Notes under the pieces: model-generated
Databases searched by the model: none
Told to the model about the DNA's origin: nothing
The model's input: the letters and a program-made list of their open reading frames with translations, nothing else
Shown here: positions 1 to 10,742 of the stretch, in pieces
How the letters are laid out: the number at the start of each line of letters is the position of its first letter
How positions within the stretch are numbered: position 1 is the stretch's first letter
Position numbers and translations under genes: made by a program
NCBI GenBank assembly: GCA_030248215.1
Contig: JASANG010000442.1
Coordinates: forward strand, 62,001-126,000
Source of the DNA: Enoplolaimus lenunculus
Taxonomy: Eukaryota > Nematoda > Enoplea > Enoplida > Thoracostomopsidae
Reading direction: 5' to 3'
DNA length: 64,000 nt

Positions 1-538
1 CAACTTCCACTGGTTGTGGCCATAGCTATTCAGAAGTCAGCGAAAAGGGATTCGCAGGACAATTGCGTTATCCCCAACTTACCACAACTTTCTTTGTAAA
101 CATCACCTTAACGTGTGTCACATTACGCACAATGTACGTAGGCATACATTGTTTCACGCGTGTTAAGGTGTTGGTAGCAAAGAAAATTTTGATGACGTGA
201 GATTAACGAGGGCACAATTTTAACATTGTAAATTTTGCTTTCTCCAACACTCGTACAAATATGTGGCTGTCCCTCGAAAATAATTGTGAGAGGCGCTTAA
301 ATTCGAACATGTTTTATATAATTCTTTTCCCCTGCATTTGGCAACAAATACATACCAGCCCAAGTTTGAGACATAGCTGTATGTGATAACCTTTTCATGC
401 ATTATTGCATGCATTAATCATAAAGTATTGTTAACATGCTATAGTGGGGTCCGGTGTGTTAATTTGTGTGATAACTTTTTGTTTCTAATTAGTTCATAGT
501 CGTTTGCATTGTGGTAAATAGTTAACGTTTCATTTTAG
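1..538. other. Upstream flank or intron of the zinc-finger gene
   Basis: No coding exon is recognised here. The first visible zinc-finger exon begins after a TTTTAG acceptor ending at 538 and needs an upstream exon carrying a cysteine pair, but no C-x2-C segment in a usable phase was seen in this stretch. It is therefore probably intron, with the missing exon before the window. Confidence 0.5.
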
Positions 539-2436
539 TTCTTTTAAATGCAGTGTTGCTTACCAAAGACACTACCGCATTCATACCAAGGTTCGACCAT
601 ATCAGTGTCCACACTGTGACAAAACTTATCCATGGCCAGAACATTTGAAAGCACATACAGCTGTTGTAAGTATATGTAATAATATGAGATTAATACTTTT
701 ATTTCAAGCTTTCTAATGTCGGTTTTATATTCGTATGAATTATAGCAGCATCTGTTTCCCAACTTGTAAAGTGAGGTTTTGGAATTGGATTTTGCGTAAG
801 ATGATTTTTATCCGATAGTGGATGCAATTTTATTCCCCTTGAGTCATGGTGAGATAGCTGAGCGTGGATGAAAATTCGAAATATTTGATTAAGAAACATT
901 TTGTATGTAGGATTGTGAAATAATACTGCACTAAATAGGGTTTAGTAGGCTTAATACGTTGTTGCAGTGTATAGATTGAAAAAATTTTCATTGACATTTT
1001 AGTTACATTCCGGCGACAACAGACAATATCAGTGCGAAACATGCGGCAAAATCCTTGCCAGCAGCAGTTCTTTGAAAAAACATGAACGAATGCACAGCGA
1101 AAACTTCCGATTTGAATGTCCGAAATGTGGCGAGGTGATTATTCGTAGGCCTTTAAAATACATATAAACTGATTTGGGGCACCTGCGAATTTTTAGAGCG
1201 TTGCTATTCCCAAATTTATTAATATATTTTATTTTTACTGTATTAGGGCAATTAGGCTAGTCATGTAAAACATGAGAGGTTAACAATATCTAAACACTAT
1301 AAACAATGAAGTTTTGGCCACAAGGAACACCTACATTGTCACATTAGGATTTTACGTTAAAAGCATTTTTATATGAAGAATTTTAATCTACGTACGCGGA
1401 GCTATATTGATATTGAAGCAAGCTGGCAACAAATCCACGATTTGACGGAATTCAAACCGTGTTACCACCCTGCATTGAACTAGTGCAGAAATGTTGAGTG
1501 AATGTGTGAACATTCAATGGGTTCTATTTAATATGTAGTTATCATTTAGTTGCAGTACGTATATAATAACAAAAATAAAGCTGGCAAGCCTACCTTTTAG
1601 CTGTTTAAATGGTTATCAGTTTAGCAAAGATTTTGGTTGCGACATTTGAGAACCAGAACTTTGTAGTTTCAGAAGTTTCATGTCAGTGAGCCGTACAAAA
1701 TCCACCTTCGCAAACATTATGACGTTAAGCCGTTTGAGTGTGGTGAATGCGGCAAAACATTTGCCTCAAGAGCTGCTTGTCGACGTCATACGTTGTCACA
1801 TTCCAATCAAAGGCCATTCCAGTGTGCTACATGCGGGAAAGCATTCAAGTAATAATTACACTTTGTCAATGTTTGTTCGCGCTGGTGGGTTTATGCGTTT
1901 GATAGAGGTTGATGTCATAATCATTAGTGTGGTGTTATATTTGGTAGATACTTTGTAGGCATTTAATTAGTACTGGATTTAAGTTGCATACCTTATAAAA
2001 TGAATTGGAACGCTGTCCTAAATACGTATGTGGGGCGTTCCAGCTTCAATATATAAATATTAATAATATTAATAATAATAATAATAATAATAATGGTAAT
2101 AGTAGATTGTGGAGGTAGAAACGCATCATTATACTCTGTGAAATTGAATGCAGTTTGTTAAGAATTTGACAATCTGCTTAGGTGGTTAAGACAAAACTTT
2201 TTACGATTCGTATGCAAGCTTACTGTGATAAGGTGCTGATCTGAATATTGGATTGTTATTATTCCTTTAGGAGCAAACAAAACTTGGAACGGCACACTTA
2301 TGTTCATTCGAATTACAAACCATTTCCTTGCGGTATTTGTGGTGTTGCTTTAACAACCAAGCACAATCTCAAGTCTCATCTCAACAAAATTCATCGCCAT
2401 AATCCTCTATTGCACAAAATACTGGCAACACTTTGA
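539..2436 (+). CDS. C2H2 zinc-finger protein, 5' partial
   Basis: Four exons are visible: 539-665, 1003-1134, 1673-1848 and 2271-2436 (stop TGA 2434-2436), joined by GT-AG introns with consistent phase. They encode at least seven tandem C2H2 fingers. Finger 1 lacks its cysteine pair, which must lie on an earlier exon. The others begin YQCPHC, YQCETC, FECPKC, FECGEC, FQCATC and FPCGIC, most with C-x2-C-x12-H-x3-H spacing; the finger starting YQCPHC ends H-x4-H. Linkers such as HSNQRPFQC and HSNYKPFPC are short, as in DNA-binding finger arrays. The last finger is followed by a 14-residue tail ending ILATL. A sequence-specific DNA-binding role in the nucleus follows from the family; the orthologue cannot be named. 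A foldback-like element starts about 50 bp after the stop, so the 3' UTR is very short or includes it. Confidence 0.9.
2061..2094. repeat. (AAT)n microsatellite
   Basis: An imperfect run of TAA/AAT triplets within the last intron of the zinc-finger gene. Confidence 0.85.
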
Positions 2437-2484
2437 TATTAACTTGTGCTGTGTGCTGAGAAATATATTAGCGCTGATACGAAG

Positions 2485-3860
2485 GTTACCTAAACGACAA
2501 TTGCTCAAACGAAAATTACCCCAATGCGACAATAGCCTGAACAACAATTGCACGAACGACGATTTCCCAAACGACAATTGCCTAAACGCGACAATTGTCA
2601 AACCCGACTATTGCCCAAACGACAGTTGTTGCCCAAATTTGACAATAGTGCGAACATATAGTAACTGTCAAGTGCAAGGAAAAGAAGGTATGTATATCTG
2701 GACTGTATTTTAAGTGCCCTAATTCTAAGAATCAGATAAAAAATTGCTTTCGCCGGGTATATAGCTCGCTGTTGTTCCAAATTTCGAATTTGAGAATCCA
2801 ATAATTGCTGTTGCCTTGCATAATACTCTGCCTTAGGGCATAACTCTTTTCACATTTATCCAAATTATTATAAAAATGTATCATCGGGTGTAGACATTAT
2901 ACATTAAGTATAATTGTCATATTTTTTCGTTAACACTAAAATAATCTCGAAAACAGGAAATAAAGAAAAAATTTTCCAGAAAGTAACCAAATTATCCTTT
3001 TTAACTCCAAATTTAGAATTTTTGTCAAAATACAAGTTTTGAGGCACGTTTTAGCCGCCAGCCGGGGGATACGTGCAGGATTGATAAGGCGCATCCCGTA
3101 TATTAAAAATTGCCTATCCGTTTAAAATGTCTCTGGACCCACACAACTGCTCTTAGGCAACAGTATTGTACCCCAAAAAATTTCGCGTGTAATTTGTGTG
3201 TTATTTGTGATTCGAAGCATCCGTTTACGCAATGCACTTTGTGCCGCATTGTAAATTCTGGTTAGGTACAGTAACCTTACCGTCATTTTTCGGGTGGATG
3301 GGTTTTCTTCTGCAGCATTCCTTTCACAGCTTATCGGAAATTAGTAAACTTTATATTATTTATATCAAATTTTTTCGTCCATTTGTATATCCGTTACTCT
3401 CGGTGCTAATGCCAATTTTAAACAAAGATGTCACACACTTAAAATTTGGCTAAACAATACAATGCTTTGTTTCAGAGCGTCAATCAAAATTTGGTAATGG
3501 TACCGTAATAGGTTGAAAAATTTTTGAAAGAGACGTAGAAAACCCTTCTGGAAAATCCGCAAAAATGGCTTCTGTTACATGTACACATGTACACAAATTT
3601 TTATTTTGTGTTGTTCCCATTAATTTATTTTATTCTCTCGTAGTAGACATTCACTTTTCAATACTAGTAAGGCTTAAGGGGCACTGCCATAGGGACAATT
3701 ATTACATATTTCTGCTATTATCGCATTCGGGCAGTTGTCGTTTAGGCAATCGTCGCGTTTTGGACCATTGTAGTTTGGGCAGTTATCGTCCGTTTGAGTA
3801 ATTGTCGCATTTGGCAATGGTCGGTTGGGCAGTTGTCATTTGTGCAATAGTCGCAATCCG
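2485..3860. mobile_element. Foldback-like element A with terminal tandem-repeat arrays
   Basis: The left end (about 2485-2657) is an array of degenerate ~15-bp units reading CGACAATTGCCCAAA. The right end (about 3722-3860) is the same unit inverted, TTTGGGCAATTGTCG. The middle part around 3425-3590 matches, in reverse complement, the middle of the second copy near 7380-7560; a shared landmark is the AATGCTTTGTTTCAGAG stretch. Terminal inverted repeats made of short tandem repeats are the hallmark of Foldback-type elements. No transposase is seen in the 1.4 kb, so the element is non-autonomous. Exact ends and target duplication were not resolved. Confidence 0.65.
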
Positions 3861-5990
3861 GAAAAATTGTTCTGATATGCGTTTTTATATAGTTTAGTGT
3901 GCGTACCGATTATGCTTACTACAATACAAAAATTAGTAAAAGTGTGGAAGTATTTGGCGAAATAGTAATATGGAATTTGAATAAAATTCAGAATAATACC
4001 GTTTTGTTAAATTATCGAGTTTGTTTTGCACATCTTTGACTCACTCGTTATCTCAGTGTAAGTTTTTATAAAATAGTCAAGACGTGTATGTTTAATGACG
4101 AGACATTGATTTGGACAAAGATCGACGATTGTGTAGTATTTAACAGTATTAGAATACTATTAGATATTCTTGCTGAATCATGGAAAGGGTCCTAGCGTTC
4201 ATTCAACTGAGTGTTTGCATGTTTTTATTGGTCCTGATTTAACTGCCTTGATAAATTTTTTATGTGGCGTTTTTAGTGTATTGCACTTTTGCACAATATT
4301 CTAAACATGATCTTTGTATGTTATGCGAGTGCATCATGTTGTTTTGTTTAATGCTGGTAACCTATTAATTATATCGTTATTTGGACCAAATTAGTTAACA
4401 CTTGTGTATTATTTTGATGTTCTTAGTAAGGCTTTGTTCGATGAAAAGGTACTCGTTTGTTTGTTGCATTTAGGGTTCTTTCAGGAATTGGCAGTTCATT
4501 TTGAATCAATTGTTTTCACGTGTTTGTACATATGCGTTTTGATAGTGCACTAGTTTTTGTACAATTATTTATTATTTTTCTGTCACTTAGCTGTTTATAT
4601 CTTTCTACATAAGTTATGCAATTTCCTTGTGCTTGTAATTGATTGTAAGGGATTTCAGAGGCTCGAATAGGGATTATATCTAATAAACCTGCTCACAGTT
4701 CGGTTAAAGTCTAATGGATTTACAGGCAACTGATTAAACTTCTTATAGCCAAAGCCACAGCGTAAACAATAAACATATTCCTAAGCCTAAGTCTAAGCAA
4801 AAAATTGTCTAAAGCTTAAGCTTAACTCCCGTGGACAGTGGTCCGGCGCTCATGGGCCACCTTTTCATAAAATAGTTGTAAGCGTATATTTCTGGCAAAG
4901 TGTAAGATCGTAGCTGGTATTGCATGCGCTTTTATGTTCAGATGTGCTGCTATGCACACAGAATCTTTGTAAGAAATATTTGCGTTATTGCTCTGTTTTT
5001 TGATTAGAACTGCACATTAAAATAAAAAACAGTTGGTTTGTTGTATGGAGCAGCTTTAGTATCGGAATTAAAACCAGAAAGGATGCAATTTTGTAATGGA
5101 ATTTTATATGCAGATAGAAGATTCGTTCAAGATTATTACTGGTCGAAATTTCTAAACGTTTTGGCTCATGGAAGACAAATACGTTCAAGTTTGATCGTAC
5201 TAGTTACCATGGATTAAAAGGTTAAAATATTGCAAATGATCGCGGGAAATTGTTTAACGGTTTTGAAAAATTTGGAACAATATATTTTGCACGATTTGAT
5301 GCTTGCGAATAAGTATGAACCAAAACTACAAAATTGCGGCCGTTCAGAATTCAGCTATCATATAAGTCTTACAATGTTACTTACTTTTAGGGTCGTAATT
5401 GTAGATTAAGCATGTTCTAGCATAAACGTTCAAAAAAAGCTGAAGCCTATGTAAAAATATGGTATAACAAGTAAACATAATCTTTTGTGGTGCCACCAAA
5501 AATGGCGGTTCTGAACAGAACAAGGGATAAAGTTTAGGTCAACTTCCGCGAGCGGGCCGCTATTGTAGGTCCGGCCCGGTCCAGGCTGCAAATGGGCTAT
5601 TTCAGCTAAAATGCGGTCCGGTACACATCACTTTAGCTAATTAAATATTGCGAAATTCATTCAATATCTTAAAAAATTTTGGTTTATCCGCTATTTTTTC
5701 TTTGAAAATTTTTGAAAGCCAAATGAATATTTGCATGCTTCATTTGTGTTGGCAGAAAAATAAAGCGTTTTTTGAAACTTTCATACTTCAATATCAGTTT
5801 CCGTTATTTTGATCACTCCGTTTCTATTATTCGTTTACTATTCGTTCACTGTTACACCCTACAGCCTAGTTGTCGCTAATTTCATTTACGTATAAAATTC
5901 GCAACAAATGCTACTTGTGCCGGAGGTCGATTTTCTACCGGAGACGGATATTCAATTGCACCTTGCCCAAAAGAGAAGCAGTAAAATTCT
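3861..5990. other. Gene-free AT-rich spacer with repeat fragments
   Basis: No coding exon is recognised. A TTAGGC-type block lies at 4740-4830. The segment at about 5640-5872 (TTGAAACTTTCATACTTC onward, ending TGTTACACCCTACAG) is a diverged copy of the right half of the hAT-like element at 18385-18776. A CCGGAG-type fragment is at 5918-5970. Confidence 0.5.
4740..4830. repeat. Degenerate TTAGGC-rich interspersed repeat
   Basis: Contains CCTAAGCCTAAGTCTAAGC followed by AGTCTAAAGCTTAAGCTTAACTC-like sequence, shared closely with 20690-20950. Related blocks also occur near 12060-12130, 14915-15000, 15590-15700, 17420-17480, 18055-18130, 34065-34170, 61415-61470 and 62900-62990. Confidence 0.6.
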
Positions 5991-6259
5991 TAACCCTTTC
6001 TCACATGAATATTTTCTATTTCCCCTGACGCCTACTTTTATGCTAGAATTCGAACTCCAGTGACTGGAGTGGGAGGCGTATACCATCACCACTCAGCTAT
6101 CGGAGCTTGACGCTAGAGTCCGAGGGGACTCTCACGTCTTGTGGTGATTTAGTACTATGTATACGTGTTGCAATTGTTAAACACGGTGCGATATATATTA
6201 TTTAACGTATATGCACTGCGCTGAGTTGCCTATAAGCAACTCAATGTGAGAAGGAGTTA
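5991..6259. mobile_element. 269-bp inverted-repeat element with tRNA-Gly-like core, copy 1
   Basis: The ends are 15-bp inverted repeats: TAACCCTTTCTCACA at the left and TGTGAGAAGGAGTTA at the right. On the minus strand the core (about 6050-6110) reads like a tRNA: TAGCTGAGTGGTGATGG fits an A box, CGCCTCCCAC resembles the CCC anticodon arm of tRNA-Gly, and GAGTTCGAAT fits a B box. It is not a foldable tRNA gene. A small hairpin, GAGTTGCCTATAAGCAACTC, sits just inside the right end. Confidence 0.7.
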
Positions 6260-6286
6260 TAGATAGTAAACTGAAAATTTTTCTCT

Positions 6287-6555
6287 TTACCCTTTCTCAC
6301 ATGAATATTTTCTATTTCCCCTGACACCTACTTTTATGCTAGGATTCGAACTCCAGTGATTGGAGTGGGAGACGTATACCATCAACACTCAGCTATAGGA
6401 GCTTGACGCTCGAGTCCGAGGGGGCTCTCACGTCTTGTGGTGATTTAGTACTATGTTTACGTGTTGCAATTGTTAAACACGGTGCGATATATATTATTTA
6501 ACGTATATGCACTGCGCCGAGTTGCCTATAAGCAACTCAATGTGAGAAGGGGTTA
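6287..6555. mobile_element. 269-bp inverted-repeat element with tRNA-Gly-like core, copy 2
   Basis: A near-identical second copy in the same orientation, 27 bp downstream of copy 1, starting TTACCCTTTCTCACA and ending TGTGAGAAGGGGTTA. It differs from copy 1 at only a few positions, so the pair is young. A third, diverged relative of the tRNA-like part lies near 21895-22115. Confidence 0.7.
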
Positions 6556-7048
6556 AGCATTGCTATGTGCTTTCAAACTAATGCTTCCGTAATAGAACAA
6601 GGTAGCAATCGTGTCAAAAAGTGAAAATTCTTTCTACGAACTGAAATAAATGTTTAGGTTCGCTGTTCCGGACCAGTTCCGCACATTGGGCTGTGTTCTT
6701 CAAAGGATGCGCCTTAAATCGATTATACTTCAGCTATACATTTTCACAGCAACACCGCATAATTTAAACACTCAGGGGAGGCTCGTTCGCCATTCCCATT
6801 TATTTTGTTGGACGGTCTCAAAATTATTTTAACCGTCCATTTAGAAACGTCGTTTAGCCATAATTACAAATTATCCAAAATATTTTCCGCTCTCTGAGCA
6901 AAAATATATAGCAAATTCGAAGCTGTCGTTCACCCTTCGGTCCGTTTGAGGTCGGTAGCGAGAAGAAGATCAGAAATGCTCACCCCTCTTAAAAAAGCAG
7001 CTTCGCTTGTATTTGGCGAACTTTCTGCATGTCCCTAATAAATTCTCT

Positions 7049-8207
7049 GGTCGCAACGATTGCGCAATCGAAAAACACTCAAACGACGATTGCCCAAACG
7101 GCAATTGTCCAAATGCGAATGTTTTGCTAATAAGACAATTATCCAAGTGCGACTATTACCTAAACAACAATTGCCCGAACGACCATTGCCCAAATTAGCC
7201 AATCGCATCATCGTAAGTAAAGCAAGCAACAACTGAAAAGATTGGTGGCGCTTTTTAGCCTTGGTAGTGGCGAATAGTGTCAATGAGAAAGCACCAGAAC
7301 TGAGAGCACTAACACGACTCTTTATATAAAGATTTAAATAAAATTAACAACACAGAACGAAATTTTGTAAGGTGCATAAAACATTACAGGATGGCTATGT
7401 TGTACCAGAAGTCATTTTTCCGCATTTTCTGTGTTTTTCCGTAACTTTTCCATGTTTGTTATGGCATCATTATATATATCTCATTTTGATTAAATCTCTG
7501 AAACAAAGCATTATGTTGCTTAGTCAAATTTAAAGTGTGTGTGATGCGTTTGTTTATTAAATTGGCATCCGCGCCGACAGTGTACGGATTCAGCATTTAT
7601 TGCCGGAGAACCCAGGGTTAATTCACAGTCGAGGTTGATTGTCGAGTTTAGCCTTGCGAGTTCAACTGCGAAGTACGAAGTAAGAACAATACTTCCTCAA
7701 AATGGCTATCTCAAACACGGCCGTAAATTTGAAACCTTGAACGTATATGCAAATGATGTTAACCATCTATTCGGTTACGGACTGTTGACATTTGCTATTA
7801 ATTTTACACTATTGTCTTATTTGGGCAATTGTCCTTTGGGAAATTGTCGTGTTTGAGCAATTGCCGCGTTTACACAATTGTCGTTTGGGCAATTGTCGCC
7901 TTTGGAAATTGTCGCTTGGGCAATTGTCGCATTTGGACAATTGTCCTTTGGGAAATTGTCGTGTTTGAGCAATTGCCGCGTTTACACAATTGTCGTTTGG
8001 GCAATTGTCGCCTTTGGAAATTGTCGCTTGGGCAATAGTCGCATTTGGACAATTGTCCTTTGGGAAATTGTCGCGTTTGGACAATTGCCTCGTTAACGCA
8101 ATTGTCGATTGGCAATTGTCGCATTTGGGCAATCGTCGCTTGGGCAATTGTCGCATTTGGGCAATTGTCGTTTGGACAATTGTCACGTTTTGCTGACGCA
8201 ATCGTCG
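7049..8207. mobile_element. Foldback-like element B with terminal tandem-repeat arrays
   Basis: Left array about 7049-7200 (CGACAATTGCCCAAA orientation), right array about 7809-8207 (TTTGGGCAATTGTCG orientation), with a ~600-bp middle related in reverse complement to the middle of element A. The right array has a higher-order period of about 112 bp: the block starting GTCCTTTGGGAAATTGTCG recurs at 7831, 7943 and in shorter form at 8055. Long open frames here on both strands are translations of the repeat, not genes. Confidence 0.7.
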
Positions 8208-9949
8208 TAGGCCCAAAAATTTTGTCTTCCCTAGAATATTGAGCTGGCTGAAAGCCTGTTCGGTATGACAGCGCCCCTGCATAACTGGATTTTTGAGATT
8301 ATAGACTGGTTCTATAGCGGCGTACAGGCAAGTAGTACACAACGTATATGTAAACACCAGGCTTACGCATAATTTAGGTTTATGAATTTTTGGTTTATTG
8401 GAATAGATATTTCATGGCAGTATTGCTGTTCGTATGCTGGGTGTCTTGTACATATTTTGTGCTTCAACGTATTTTGTCAATGGAAATAACAGATTGGTTA
8501 ACCATTCGTTCTAGAAGAAGCATTCATTGCAAATAAAATTTTTTAATAGTGGAATCTCATGAAAGCGCGCCTGGTAGGCTGATCAAATTTGACATTACAG
8601 TTCTGTATTTTGGTGTTTCACTAGGACGTTCAATATAGCGGCTACTCATTTCAAGCGGATTAAAATCCACAAGCGACGCGAGCGAGAAGCCAAACGCTAT
8701 TTTATTGCTATACCTTAGTATAAAATTTACGGTTTTGATGCATGTTGGGTGCCTAGGTTGGAGTGAACCGCCGCTTGAATCCCGTGGTGCGCGAACCTAG
8801 CTCAGCATTGCTAGGGGAGGGCTATGTTTTCAGGAGGAGCAACGAAGGAATTAACATGATTTTACAAGCGACGTTGAAACTAGCAATGTGCGGAGGGCAA
8901 TCTAGTAACATGGGCCAGAGCTGGCAAAGGTATTAAGCTTATTTCTAACGGCCTACGGCTGTGCCTAAGCATGTGCGCGGCAGTTAAAGATTCAGGATTT
9001 TCTAGAGAATAACGTGTTTTGGGTGTCAAAATTTTGAGCTTTGAGGTTTGATTAACGGAGAAGTATTGTGATTAGAATAAAACGGAAACGGAAAACGTAT
9101 ATTGAAGTGTAAGTGTTTCAAAAAAACTGCTTTTCTGCCAATTCATTTGAGAAATGCAAAAACATTCACCGGTCTTTCTAAAATTTTAAGCAAAATGTAG
9201 CGGATGCAGTTAAGATTTTAAGAATTTGGATGAATTTCGCCATTTTGGTTGCAAATTATGCGATTGTTACTTACAATTAATTAACTAAAAGCATAAAAAT
9301 AACGGGATTTCAGATTTCCGTAAACAGAAGCTGATACGGAAACTGATATTAAATTTTAGCGGAAAAACGGAAATGGATATCCGCATGCACCCTGGTTTGC
9401 CAATGTCGGGAGGGCAATACAGACGGCAGCCGGCCTGAACGAGCGAATTTTGCTAAAAGCCAGACCAACGCTCTCTATTGAGGATGTGTTTTCCTGCCCT
9501 CCTAGGTTCGGGCCGCTGTCAGTGTTTATTAAACAAATGCTTTTTCAACATACCTAATACACTGATGCATCTCAGTTCTACCAAGAGAAAATGTAGCAGC
9601 AGAGCTTGATATGACTGATGTTTAGTTTTAAGTAAAACTAACCTGCTTTTATATTGTGCTAGTACACAATTCGGTACATGTACACTTCCTTCACAAGCTA
9701 CGCGCCAGAGTGTAAGCCTAAATTTATGCCTGTTACATAAAATTGTGAAAAATTTCGAAAACTGGGGCGCCAAAGTATACATCAGCCCGCATGTGTGATT
9801 TCCAACCAACAAACCAACCCGAACTACAACCAGGTCTTGTGTATTTATACACGGTTCCGTGTAGTATTATAAACATTTCGCGATTTCTTGTTGAAATCTA
9901 AAGTTAATAACTTTATGATTTTGCTTGTAAATCTGAACAATACAAATAC
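8208..9949. other. Gene-free spacer
   Basis: No coding exon recognised. The stretch about 9075-9395 has GGAAACGGAAA-type sequence and ends ATGCACCCTGG, so it is probably a decayed relative of the hAT-like family; its left end was not found. Confidence 0.4.
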
Positions 9950-10167
9950 TTAGGTTGCGTTTTAACCGCTGCGCGCCCCGTACGGCACCATAATTCTCCG
10001 TGCGTCATCCGTACCGCACTGTTCGTCACTTTTCGTACTATAAGTTATCGTACGTGAGATATTTGTGTATGATAAGGCACAGTGACGTACGGCGCCATAC
10101 GTTGATGGACCGTGACGGACGGTGACGGATGGCGCCGAACGTCAACAGAAGTATAGTGCAACCCTTA
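9950..10167. mobile_element. MITE of the TTAGGGTGGCGCTACACT family
   Basis: Left end TTAGGTTGCGTTTTAACC, right end AGTATAGTGCAACCCTTA, roughly inverted. The interior is rich in GTGACGGACGGCGCC-like palindromic GC blocks that stand out from the AT-rich surroundings. About 218 bp, no coding capacity. Confidence 0.6.
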
Positions 10168-10489
10168 GAGTTCACTTAACTGAGTGGAAACGATTTTGTG
10201 CCCGCAGTTTTATCTGTTAAATATGCCACAGAATATTCACGAGTGATATTTGTAAGTTTTTTAAATATTTAGGTATTTAGGTTTTGACGTAAATCATTGA
10301 GGTGATGAGAATTTAAATATGCGGAATTTTTGATATACGTTTATTAGGCAAACTGAAGTAAGGAGCACACTAAAATAGGGTTTGTAGCCAATAATACTAC
10401 GTACTCAGTGTGCTACGTAGTGCAATATCTTCTCGTCTTCATTGCACCCAGATTTAAAGATTAAAGTTTAACTTTGCAGTCAGGCTTAT

Positions 10490-10640
10490 CAATGGTTTAA
10501 GAATAGGCTTAGGCAGCCTTTTTACAAAACGTGAGCCTAAACCTAAAGCTTGAGAGTAAGTCAAACATGTGGTGAAAGTGCACAGTTGCCTAAGCCTAAA
10601 ACTTGAGAGTAAGTCAAACCTGTGAGGAAAGTGCACATGA
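10490..10640. repeat. TTAGGC-rich repeat with internal duplication
   Basis: Contains AGCCTAAACCTAAAGC and then two tandem copies of TTGAGAGTAAGTCAAAC followed by a CTGTG-AAAGTGCACA-like tail. It lies 100 bp before the SLC22-type start codon. Confidence 0.6.
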
Positions 10641-10742
10641 TCCGTCGGTGTGTTGTCGTATTATAGTATTTGTTAATAGTATAGTTTTTAATGCGAACCA
10701 CATTCTGTCCAATAAATTCTTGGATGGCAAAGTATTCAGAAA

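Noticed and set aside
6040-6115. Functional tRNA-Gly(CCC) gene
   Set aside because: A and B boxes are present but there is no acceptor stem, and the sequence is repeated inside a 269-bp element.
7809-8207. Regular repeats that might suggest a CRISPR array
   Set aside because: There are no unique spacers of constant size, the units are degenerate and contiguous, and the genome is eukaryotic.
7809-8357. 182-residue open frame on the minus strand and overlapping frames on the plus strand
   Set aside because: The protein is a translation of the 15-bp tandem repeat (ATIAQTRQ-like and GNCRLGNCR-like words in several frames), with no start, splice or family evidence.
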